From Paenibacillus oceani (GTDB lineage: Bacteria > Bacillota > Bacilli > Paenibacillales > NBRC-103111), in assembly GCF_014705615.1 (NCBI RefSeq), contig NZ_JACXJA010000003.1, positions 349,785 to 413,784 on the forward strand: a DNA stretch of 64,000 bases. Direction: 5' to 3'. The position numbers were made by a program, and so were the translations under genes. This document shows, in pieces, positions 55,124 to 62,524 of this stretch. The notes beneath the pieces were generated by a model, which saw nothing but the letters and a program-made list of their open reading frames with translations, was not told the origin of the DNA and did not search any database. How positions within the stretch are numbered: the stretch's first letter is position 1; every line of letters begins with the position of its first letter.

Positions 55124-56979
55124 GCGGCAGCGGGAAGGAGACGGGAGCGGGAACGCTGCCGGTGGTCAGGCACAGCAGGCAAGTGCGCTCGAAGCTGATA
55201 TGGCATTTTGTGCTGAGGCTTGTTGCGGCGGGCATGATCGCGATCCTGCTGTTGTTCGGAGTATGGCTCGCGGTGGCGGACCGGATGATGCAGGAGGATC
55301 TGAAAGGGAATTTTGCGGAAGCCGGATTGCCGCTTCTCGTGGATTCGGTACAGCTTCGCGACGGACGGGAGGAGTACGATCCGAAGCTGCTCGAAGCGGT
55401 CCGCCGAAGCGGAGGGTGGCTCCAGACGCTGGACGAGCGGGGGACGGTTACCTCTTCCTTTTATACGCCGGATGATGTGCCTTTGCATTACGATCCCGGA
55501 GAACTGACCGACTATTGGATGAAAAACAAGCCGTTCCGTTATTCGCTGTATGTATGGATCGAGAAAAAAGAGGGGCGGACGTACACGCTTCTGTACGGGG
55601 TTAAGCGAACCGGGGAACGCCTTCTGGAGCGGCTCCACACGGAAGCGGTCTATGAGGAAGGCCGTTTAAAACTGGCCGAGCCGCTGCTGCAGGAGCTTGT
55701 GCGCTACCGGGCGTCGGTGCAGCTCGTGAACGGGGAAGGCGGCGAGCTCGCTTCGCTGAACAAAAGAGAGGGCATTCCGGACCGGTATACGGTCGAGGAG
55801 CTGGTCTTGCGCAGCGGTTACCCGAACCGGTATGGCCTGGAGACGGCTTCCCGCTACGACGAAGCGAGCGGGCGGACCTGGATCGTTACGGTGCCGCTCG
55901 GGCTGCCGGGCGACGGGGATTCGGGGCAATCTCCCGCAGGAGATCAGACTCCGCATACGACGATTTTGCTGGGCGGGGTATTCGTGTTCGTGACGGCGGT
56001 GCTGGTCTTATTGCTTGCCTTGTCGATCTGGTACGGCCGCAGATTCGGAACGCCGATGCTGCACATGATGGACTGGCTGCACACGCTGAGCCAAGGCGTA
56101 TACCGGGAGCCGGAGGGGCGGCCCGGCATCCCCCGCAGCAGGAAGAAAAGCGGCAAACTGAGACGAAAATACAGGCTGTACGAGGATGTGCTCCAGTCGC
56201 TCGACCGGCTGACCCATACGCTCAAAGATAATGAAACCGTAAAGCGCAAGCTCGAGCAGACCCGCGAGGAATGGATCGCCGGGGTGTCCCACGACTTGAA
56301 GACGCCTTTATCCTCGATCGTCGGTTATGCCCATATGCTGGAGACGGACGCGTACGAGTGGACGAACGAAGAAGTGCGCGAGTTCGCCTCTACGATGAAG
56401 GACAAAGCCGCGTATATGGACCGGCTGATCAATGACCTCAGCTTGACGTACCGGCTGAAAAGCGGGGCGCTCCCGATGGAGCGGGAACTGTGCGACGTCT
56501 CGGAGCTCGTCCGGCGCTCGGTGTTGTTGTTTGTGGACGATCCCCGGTTTGCCGGAACGCCGGTAACGTTCTCCGGACCGGACGAACCGGTTCTGTACCA
56601 TGTAGATCCGAAATGGTTCCGGCGCATCGTCGATAATGTGCTGGCGAATGCGCTTCTCCACAATCCTCCGGATACGGAAGTGAGGCTGTCGGTATGCCCG
56701 CTGGAGCCGGACGGTTTTACACTGGACATCGAGGACCGGGGGAGAGGGATGAACAAGGATACGGTCGACTGGCTGTTCGAGCGTTATTACCGGGGGACGA
56801 ATACGGAAGGGGCGGGCAACGGTACCGGGCTGGGCATGGCGATCGCTAAGCAGCTTGTGCTGGAGCACGGAGGTACGATCCAGGTAACGAGTGAAGTGGG
56901 ACGGGGAACGCGGGTTATTTTGACGTTCGGGCGACAGGGCCGCATTTCCGGGAAAGGGGCCAGGGAGATTGAAGAATAG
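55120..56979 (+). CDS. Sensor histidine kinase
   Basis: The 619-residue kinase has two transmembrane helices (about residues 28-52 and 285-307) flanking a large extracellular sensor region of about 230 residues with no recognised fold. HAMP-like and HisKA segments follow, with the phospho-His at residue 391 in GVSHDLKTPLSS, and an HATPase domain with N box NVLANALLHN, G1 DRGRGM and G2 GNGTGLGMAIAK. It starts with GTG 55120 inside the regulator's last codon (GTGA overlap). The ligand is unknown. The linked serine hydrolase suggests cell-wall stress or beta-lactam sensing. Confidence 0.92.
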   Translation: MSGSGKETGAGTLPVVRHSRQVRSKLIWHFVLRLVAAGMIAILLLFGVWLAVADRMMQEDLKGNFAEAGLPLLVDSVQLRDGREEYDPKLLEAVRRSGGWLQTLDERGTVTSSFYTPDDVPLHYDPGELTDYWMKNKPFRYSLYVWIEKKEGRTYTLLYGVKRTGERLLERLHTEAVYEEGRLKLAEPLLQELVRYRASVQLVNGEGGELASLNKREGIPDRYTVEELVLRSGYPNRYGLETASRYDEASGRTWIVTVPLGLPGDGDSGQSPAGDQTPHTTILLGGVFVFVTAVLVLLLALSIWYGRRFGTPMLHMMDWLHTLSQGVYREPEGRPGIPRSRKKSGKLRRKYRLYEDVLQSLDRLTHTLKDNETVKRKLEQTREEWIAGVSHDLKTPLSSIVGYAHMLETDAYEWTNEEVREFASTMKDKAAYMDRLINDLSLTYRLKSGALPMERELCDVSELVRRSVLLFVDDPRFAGTPVTFSGPDEPVLYHVDPKWFRRIVDNVLANALLHNPPDTEVRLSVCPLEPDGFTLDIEDRGRGMNKDTVDWLFERYYRGTNTEGAGNGTGLGMAIAKQLVLEHGGTIQVTSEVGRGTRVILTFGRQGRISGKGAREIEE

Positions 56980-57092
56980 GCTGTCGGAAACGGGGGCGAG
57001 CCAGCCTGATGGCGGACCGTACCCGTACAGTCCGGGGAGGCTGCGGCAGCTTGAGGAAGCCGCTGCTCGGCGGCCGGCCGGATGCGAAGCTT

Positions 57093-57221
57093 GCGCGTAC
57101 AGGTAGGGATGGTGTGTCCCGGCGGAATGGAGTTTGCGCGTACAGGTAGGGATGGTGTGTCCCGGCGGAATGGAGTTTGCGCGTACAGGTAGGGATGGTG
57201 TGTCCCGGCGGAGTGGAGCTT
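57093..57221. repeat. 43-bp tandem repeat, three copies
   Basis: Copies at 57093-57135, 57136-57178 and 57179-57221 are almost identical (last copy differs by two bases), each opening GCGCGTACAGGTAGGG. A partial remnant precedes copy 1. The period is not a multiple of three, and the block lies between convergent genes, so it is not coding. It may vary in copy number between strains. Confidence 0.85.
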
Positions 57222-57225
57222 GCTG

Positions 57226-57540
57226 TCAGCTTTGTGCCTTTTTCCTGCCCCGCTTGGCGATCTGTTCGGTGACGACGAAGGCGAGCTCCTCGTTGCCGAA
57301 TAAGGACAAGACACCGAGCACCGTCTCGTCGGGTACTTCCCCCGCTTCGTGCTTGGATACGGTCAAGTCGACGGCTTGCTGCAGGGCGGCATTTTCGGCC
57401 TGGTCCGGGTAAGCCTGCTTGTACAAGGCTAGCGGGTCGAGATCGTGATTGACGCACCACTGGGCGAAAACGAGGATCATCATCGTCTCGTCTCGCTCGT
57501 AATTGCGGATGATTTGTTCTTCCAGTTGTTTGCGGTGCAT
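57226..57540 (-). CDS. Conserved-looking hypothetical protein (104 aa)
   Basis: The 104-residue product is mostly helical and acidic in its first two-thirds (EEQIIRNYERDETMMILVFAQWCVNHDLDPLALY) with a basic end (AKRGRKKAQS). ATG 57540 follows GGGGGAG by 8 nt, a strong ribosome site, and the frame is free of stops to an expected size. I do not recognise the family. It is divergent from the IF-3 paralog and ends at the 43-bp repeat block. Confidence 0.6.
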   Translation of the reverse strand: MHRKQLEEQIIRNYERDETMMILVFAQWCVNHDLDPLALYKQAYPDQAENAALQQAVDLTVSKHEAGEVPDETVLGVLSLFGNEELAFVVTEQIAKRGRKKAQS

Positions 57541-57603
57541 TGAAAAATCTCCCCCAAAGACGTAATATGGGTTCATTATAACGAAAGATCAGGTGCGTTC
57601 ACA

Positions 57604-58077
57604 ATGATTAAAAATGAGAAAATCAAAGCGTCCGAAGTTCAACTGACCGGCGTGGACGGGGAAAATTTGGGCGTGGTTCCGACCTCGGAGGCGCTCGCGA
57701 TGGCCAAACGTCTCAAGGTGGACCTCGTATGCACGTCGCTGCTCAGTAGCCCTCCTCCCTGCCGGCTGATCCGGGCCGGAGCAGCCAAGGAAGCGGCCCA
57801 GCAGGAACGCAAGCGGGAGCGGGGGCCGAAGGTGAAGGAAATCCGGCTTACGCCGCATATTGAGGAGCACGATCTGGAGACGAAGCGGCGGCAGGCGGAG
57901 AATATTTTAAGAGCGGGAGATGCCGTTTTGTTCGTCGTCCGCATACAAGGAAAGGAAGGCGCCGCCGCCAAGGAGCTGCTTGAGGACCTGCTTAAGCAGT
58001 TGCGCCCGGTCGGCGCCAAAAAGACGGGCATTCAGCTCAGCGGCAAGCAGGCGGCCGTTCAGATCGACCCGTTGTAA
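57604..58077 (+). CDS. IF-3 (InfC) paralog
   Basis: The 157-residue protein resembles initiation factor IF-3. The N-terminal part (KNEKIKASEVQLTGVDGENLGVV, then a PPPCRLI segment equivalent to the PPVCRIMDYGK of true IF-3) is divergent. The C-terminal domain KVKEIRLTPHIEEHDLETKRR is close to consensus, but the following GDAVLFVVRIQGKE and the end are changed. It is shorter than usual IF-3 (about 170-180 residues), the linker is Lys/Arg/Glu-rich, and it is not next to rpmI-rplT. The true infC would be elsewhere. The ribosome site is weak (AGGTG). A specialised ribosome-binding role is possible. Confidence 0.75.
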   Translation: MIKNEKIKASEVQLTGVDGENLGVVPTSEALAMAKRLKVDLVCTSLLSSPPPCRLIRAGAAKEAAQQERKRERGPKVKEIRLTPHIEEHDLETKRRQAENILRAGDAVLFVVRIQGKEGAAAKELLEDLLKQLRPVGAKKTGIQLSGKQAAVQIDPL

Positions 58078-58100
58078 ACCGACCCACGCCTTCTCATTCA

Positions 58101-58140
58101 GACGCTTCCAATTTCGCTTCTGCAGCGGCTTGGAGGCGTC
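58101..58140 (+). terminator. Hairpin after the IF-3 paralog
   Basis: GACGCTTCCAA (58101-58111) pairs with TTGGAGGCGTC (58130-58140, one G-U); the loop contains GCttctGC-type pairing. Only a weak TT follows. Confidence 0.5.
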
Positions 58141-58164
58141 TTCGGTTATCTGCATATCCATGCG

Positions 58165-58226
58165 TTGACTATGCCCAGCCGACTGTGATATAGTTCCCTT
58201 GTTGAATTGTTTTACTATAGAACTAT
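58165..58226 (+). promoter_or_regulatory. Promoter and candidate operator of marR
   Basis: TTGACT (58165-58170), an 18-bp spacer and an extended TGATATAGT -10 (58186-58194). ATAGTTC (58190-58196), overlapping the -10, has an inverted partner GAACTAT (58220-58226), which would let the MarR protein repress its own promoter. Confidence 0.6.
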
Positions 58227-58269
58227 TGGACAGTCGAATTAAATAATAGACAGGAAAAGGAGGGTTTTA

Positions 58270-58710
58270 ATGGACGGGGAACAGCTCCATCAGTTGATTT
58301 ACAGGTACGAGAGTGCGACGTTTACGGTTAACCGCCGGCTAAGCGCCCTAATCCGCGAGTTGATGCCCGGAGGGTTGACCGCCGACCAGTACGGAATATT
58401 GCGTTATATCCAGGAACGGCAGCGCTGCACGTCTTCGGAACTGGCGGATATGTTTTGCGTCGGTAAAAGCTCGATTACGGCGATCATTACCCGCTTGTTC
58501 GATAAAGAGCTGATTCGGCGAATGCCGGACGAGAAAGACCGCCGGATTATCTATTTGCAGCTTACCGAGAAAGGGGCCGGCGTGGCGACTGAGATGGAGA
58601 TCAAAATCCAGCAGCTGCTGGCGAGATATATCAGTCATTTCGAGGAGCAGGAGGCCGAGACGTTTATCCGGACTTACGAGAAGCTGGCTAAGGTGCTGAC
58701 CGAACAATAG
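58270..58710 (+). CDS. MarR-family transcriptional regulator
   Basis: The 146-residue protein has the MarR winged-helix layout: helices around LTADQYGILRYIQE, the recognition region SSELADMFCVGKSSITAIITRLFDKELIRR and the wing MPDEKDRRIIYLQLTEKG, with C-terminal dimerisation helices. AAAAGGAGG lies before the ATG. The next gene in the same direction is an MMPL exporter, a common MarR target, but two copies of a MITE-like element lie between them. Confidence 0.92.
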   Translation: MDGEQLHQLIYRYESATFTVNRRLSALIRELMPGGLTADQYGILRYIQERQRCTSSELADMFCVGKSSITAIITRLFDKELIRRMPDEKDRRIIYLQLTEKGAGVATEMEIKIQQLLARYISHFEEQEAETFIRTYEKLAKVLTEQ

Positions 58711-58890
58711 AAGAGGTTGTTCAAAAAGTCCGCTTTTGATCACGAAGCCGATCAAGAAGCCTACTCGACATCGAAGTTGGAATTCAGCCGGAACTTCCGG
58801 TGCTCACGTAGCTCCCACTACGCTCCGCTCCTCATTTCCTAACTTCATCCCATCTTCTCGGTGCTGAAAACCGGACTTTTTCAACTCGCA
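58711..58890 (+). mobile_element. MITE-like element, copy 1
   Basis: A 180-bp element opens AAGAGGTTGTTCAAAAAGTCCG-like (inner core GTTCAAAAAGTCCG) and ends with CGGACTTTTTCAAC, giving terminal inverted repeats with one mismatch in this copy. It encodes nothing. A second copy follows after TTAT. Confidence 0.7.
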
Positions 58891-58894
58891 TTAT

Positions 58895-59074
58895 AAGAGG
58901 TTGTTCAAAAAGTCCGTTGTTGATCACGATGCAGATAAGAAGCCTACTCGACATCGAAGTTGGAATTCAGCCGGAACTTCCGGTGCTCACAAAAGCTCCC
59001 ACTACGCTCCGCTCCTCATTTCCTAGCTTCATCCCATCTTCTCGGTGCTGAAAACCGGACTTTTTGAACACGCA
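58895..59074 (+). mobile_element. MITE-like element, copy 2
   Basis: The second 180-bp copy starts 184 bp after the first and is nearly identical apart from an internal block near its 5' end. Its terminal repeat TGTTCAAAAAGTCCG is matched perfectly by CGGACTTTTTGAACA at its end. It stops 7 bp before the GGAGG ribosome site of the MMPL gene. No transposase is nearby, so movement in trans would be needed. Confidence 0.7.
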
Positions 59075-59098
59075 CTAGAATGGAGGCTTGCTGGCATC

Positions 59099-62000
59099 AT
59101 GAAAACGATTATTAAACTAAGGTGGGTTGTACTTGCGTTATGGCTGGTCGGTTCGGTCGTCCTGTTCCTGACGGCGCCGGATATGGCGCAGCTGGTCCGG
59201 GACAAAGGGCAAATTACGGTGCCGGAAGGACGTTCCTCGACGATCGCCGCCGATATGATGAAGAAGATGAAAGACGATTCGGCCGGCGGTCCGGCAACGG
59301 CCGAGCGTACCTCCGTGCTCGTGTTCCATAACGAGAAGGGGCTCTCCTCCGCGGATATGACCGAAATCAGGCGTGGCATCGACAAGCTGAAGAGCAGCCG
59401 GGACAGCTCCGGGGTTACATCGGTCACCACTCACTTCGATATGAAGGAGCTGGAAGATCAGATGGTGGCGAAGGACGGGAAGACGGTGCTTGCGCTCGTC
59501 GCTTCTTCGTCCGAAGGCCGCTCGCAGGCGGAAGCGAGAGACGCGTTGTACGCCGCCGTGGCTGACGTAAAGGTCGACCATTATTACACGGGCAGCTGGC
59601 TGATTAACGAAGACGTCGTGCAGAGCTCGCAGGAAGGATTGAAAAAGACCGAGTGGATTACGCTCGTCTTTATTATGACGATCCTGTTCGTCGTATTCCG
59701 TTCGGCGGTAGCTCCGTTTATTCCGCTGCTGTCCGTCGGGCTGACGTATCTGGTCTCCCAGTCGGTCGTCGCCTTTCTCGTCGAATATCTCGACTTTCCG
59801 CTGTCCAACTTTACGCAAATTTTTCTGGTCGCGGTGTTGTTCGGGATCGGCACGGACTACTGCATTTTGCTGATCAGCCGCTTCAAGGAGGAGCTGGCCC
59901 ATCGCGGAGACAAGACGGAAGCGATCATCGAGACATACCGGACGGCGGGCAAGACAGTTCTGTTCTCGGGTCTTGCGGTGCTGGTCGGCTTCGCCTCCAT
60001 CGGACTGTCCACCTTCGTGCTCTACCGTTCGGCGGTAGCGGTGGCGGTTGGGGTAACCGTACTGATGGTTGCTTTGTATACGCTGGTCCCGTTTTTTATG
60101 GCTGTGCTCGGAAAAACGATTTTCTGGCCAGCCCGGGGATCGCTTGAGCATAAGCCGAGCCGTTTGTGGGGAGCCGTCGGTTCGTTCTCGCTGAAGCGTC
60201 CGTTAGTCGCCCTGCTTATTCTTGCCGTTATTATCGTTCCTTTCCTGACGGCTTACAAAGGCTCGATCTCGTATAATTCGCTGGATGAGATCGGCGAGAA
60301 ATACAATTCGGTTAAAGCGTTCCAAGTCATCTCGGACAGCTTCGGCCCCGGCGATTCGCTTCCTTCGACGATCGTGATGGAGGCGGACCAGCGGATGGAT
60401 ACGCCGGAGGGGTTGGCCGCGATCGAGCAAGCGACCCGGGAGCTGGCGGCAGTCGACGGTGTGAAGACGGTCCGCAGCGCTACAAGGCCGACCGGAGAGC
60501 CGATGAACGACTTCCAGGTCGCCGAGCAGATCGGGATGGTGGACGACGGTCTGGGCCAGAGTACAGACGGCCTGGGGCAGATCGGCCAAGGATTGTCCGA
60601 AGCGAGCAAGGCGCTTAGCGGCAACGCTCCGAAGCTGAACGAAGCGGTGCAGGGAGCCGAGCAGCTCGTCGCGGGCACGAATGCGCTGAAGGCGGGCGTA
60701 GTCCAGCTCGGCGCAGGGCTGGAGAAGCTGGAGCAGGGCTTGCGCGAAGGATCGGTAGGCGCAGGCGAACTGCAAGCGGGACTCGAGCAGGCCAAGACGA
60801 GCGCGGAGCAGCTTGCGGCGGCGAGCCGTCAGATGCTGGCCGGCTATGGCGAGATCGGCAGCGGTCTCGGACAGCTGGCGCAAGCTTACGGCGACGTTGC
60901 CGCCGAGCAGCAGAAGCTGGCTGACGGGCTTGCCGAATTGGGAGCGGGGCTCGGCGGATTGGAGCAAGCTTATCCGCAACTGAAGGAAGATCCGAACTTT
61001 GCCCGGGCGATCGGCGCGGTGACCCAATTGCAGGCGGGAGCGGCCGGAATCAGCGAAGGCTTGAAACAGTTGAACGGGCAGCTCGCCGGACTGGATCAGG
61101 GTATCGGCCGGGCGAATGCAGGCTTCGAGCAGGCGGCAGCCGGTCAGGCCGCGCTTGCCCAAGGGCTCGGCCAGCTGGCCGAAGGCATTGCGGGCCTGCA
61201 AGCCGGGATCGAGCAGGCGGCGGACGGCCAAGGCCAGATTACGGCGAAGATTCCGGATATGACGAGCGGGCTGAACCAGCTGGCAGCGGGACAAAAAGAG
61301 CTGCAAGCCGGTTTCGCCGAGCTGAACGGACAGCTGGGACAGCTGACGAGCGGGCTCGACCAAAGCGTGAACGGCTTGTCGCAAGTGTCCGGCGGTCTCC
61401 AGACGGCGCAATCGTTCCTGGGCGAGCTGTCGGGAGCGCCGAACAAGCAGATGACCGGCTGGCACATCCCGAACGAGGCGCTGAGCAACGCCGATTTCCA
61501 GAAGTCGCTTGACGTCTACATGTCCGGGGACCGCAAAACGGTCAAATTCGACGTCGTATTCGCCGGCAATCCGTACGAGACGGAAACGCTGATGAAGATG
61601 GAGGAACTGAACGCCGCGATGGCGCGTGCGCTGAAAGGCACTTCGTTTGAACAGGCGGCTTACGCGATCGACGGAGTCACGAGCATGAATCACGACTTGA
61701 AGGCGATTTCCGACGCGGACTACTCCCGCACGATGATTTTGATGCTGATCGGAATATCGATTATTTTGATCGTGCTGTTCCGCTCGATCGTGATGCCGAT
61801 TTATCTCGTATTGTCGCTGCTTGTCACGTTTTATACGTCGATGGCGATTACGGAAGTGTTGTTCGTCCGGATTCTCGGTTATGCGGGCATCAGCTGGGCG
61901 GTGCCGTTCTTCGGCTTCGTCATGCTGATGGCGCTTGGCATCGACTACAGCATCTTCCTGATGGACCGGTTCAAGGAGTACCGTCATCTGCCGCCGCAGG

Positions 62001-62311
62001 AAGCGATCCTGAAGGCGATGCGGAACATGGGGACGGTCATCATGTCGGCGGCGGTTATTCTGGGCGGAACGTTTGCGGCGATGCTGCCGTCCGGCGTCAT
62101 GTCGCTGCTGCAAATCGCGACGATCGTATTGTGCGGATTGTTCCTGTACGCGCTCGTCATGCTGCCGCTGTTCATTCCGGTGATGGTGCGCACGTTCGGG
62201 GAAGCGAACTGGTGGCCGTTCATGGAGCGCGGCGGGCAACCACAGCGTCAGGCCGACCGGGCTCCGGGCCGGATGGCTTCGATCCATTCGCATCAGGATC
62301 ATTCCGGATAA
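59099..62311 (+). CDS. MMPL/RND-family membrane exporter
   Basis: The 1070-residue protein has the MMPL two-repeat layout. An N-terminal helix is followed by an extracellular domain, five helices with FGIGTDYCILLISRFKEE, a second extracellular domain, then five or six helices with MALGIDYSIFLMDRFKEY. The two Asp-containing GTDY/GIDY motifs are the proton-relay pattern of this family. The second extracellular domain (about residues 480-780) is a long run of GLxQLxxGLxxL-type repeats predicted as coiled coil. ATG 59099 follows GGAGG by 12 nt; the earlier in-frame start lies inside the MITE copy. It probably exports lipids or toxic compounds under MarR control. Confidence 0.93.
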   Translation: MKTIIKLRWVVLALWLVGSVVLFLTAPDMAQLVRDKGQITVPEGRSSTIAADMMKKMKDDSAGGPATAERTSVLVFHNEKGLSSADMTEIRRGIDKLKSSRDSSGVTSVTTHFDMKELEDQMVAKDGKTVLALVASSSEGRSQAEARDALYAAVADVKVDHYYTGSWLINEDVVQSSQEGLKKTEWITLVFIMTILFVVFRSAVAPFIPLLSVGLTYLVSQSVVAFLVEYLDFPLSNFTQIFLVAVLFGIGTDYCILLISRFKEELAHRGDKTEAIIETYRTAGKTVLFSGLAVLVGFASIGLSTFVLYRSAVAVAVGVTVLMVALYTLVPFFMAVLGKTIFWPARGSLEHKPSRLWGAVGSFSLKRPLVALLILAVIIVPFLTAYKGSISYNSLDEIGEKYNSVKAFQVISDSFGPGDSLPSTIVMEADQRMDTPEGLAAIEQATRELAAVDGVKTVRSATRPTGEPMNDFQVAEQIGMVDDGLGQSTDGLGQIGQGLSEASKALSGNAPKLNEAVQGAEQLVAGTNALKAGVVQLGAGLEKLEQGLREGSVGAGELQAGLEQAKTSAEQLAAASRQMLAGYGEIGSGLGQLAQAYGDVAAEQQKLADGLAELGAGLGGLEQAYPQLKEDPNFARAIGAVTQLQAGAAGISEGLKQLNGQLAGLDQGIGRANAGFEQAAAGQAALAQGLGQLAEGIAGLQAGIEQAADGQGQITAKIPDMTSGLNQLAAGQKELQAGFAELNGQLGQLTSGLDQSVNGLSQVSGGLQTAQSFLGELSGAPNKQMTGWHIPNEALSNADFQKSLDVYMSGDRKTVKFDVVFAGNPYETETLMKMEELNAAMARALKGTSFEQAAYAIDGVTSMNHDLKAISDADYSRTMILMLIGISIILIVLFRSIVMPIYLVLSLLVTFYTSMAITEVLFVRILGYAGISWAVPFFGFVMLMALGIDYSIFLMDRFKEYRHLPPQEAILKAMRNMGTVIMSAAVILGGTFAAMLPSGVMSLLQIATIVLCGLFLYALVMLPLFIPVMVRTFGEANWWPFMERGGQPQRQADRAPGRMASIHSHQDHSG

Positions 62312-62376
62312 GAGCGGCAGGTTGGAAGAATGCCGGGTTTATTGACCCGGTTCGGGTAGAAAACCCGCAGCTGCGC

Positions 62377-62385
62377 TGATATAAT
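62377..62385 (+). promoter_or_regulatory. Candidate extended -10 promoter of rarA
   Basis: TGATATAAT (62377-62385) is an extended -10 element. The -35 17 bp upstream (TAGAAA) is poor. Confidence 0.5.
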
Positions 62386-62406
62386 TAGAGAAGGACAAGG
62401 CGAAGG

Positions 62407-62431
62407 GCCGTCATCTCCGGGTGACGGCTTT
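62407..62431 (+). terminator. Terminator-like hairpin in the rarA leader
   Basis: GCCGTCA (62407-62413) pairs with TGACGGC (62422-62428), followed by TTT. It lies between the candidate rarA promoter and the gene, so it could end the MMPL transcript or attenuate rarA. Confidence 0.5.
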
Positions 62432-62524
62432 CGTATTGGCTTGCAGGGCCGGCGGTGGGAGAGAAGCCGGAATTCGATCGCGTGCAAGATCGGCATTTAT
62501 CGATAAATCAGGGTGGGGAATCAA

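Noticed and set aside
56787..57314. Minus-strand frame with repeating TPSLPVRA-type peptides
   Set aside because: Created by the 43-bp tandem repeat, whose period shifts frame each copy, and it overlaps the end of the histidine kinase gene.
60203..62302. Very long minus-strand frame opposite the MMPL gene (and similar ones opposite secF, ruvA and aspS)
   Set aside because: Arg/His/Gln-rich mirror frames produced by GC-rich third positions of the real plus-strand genes; no start signals.
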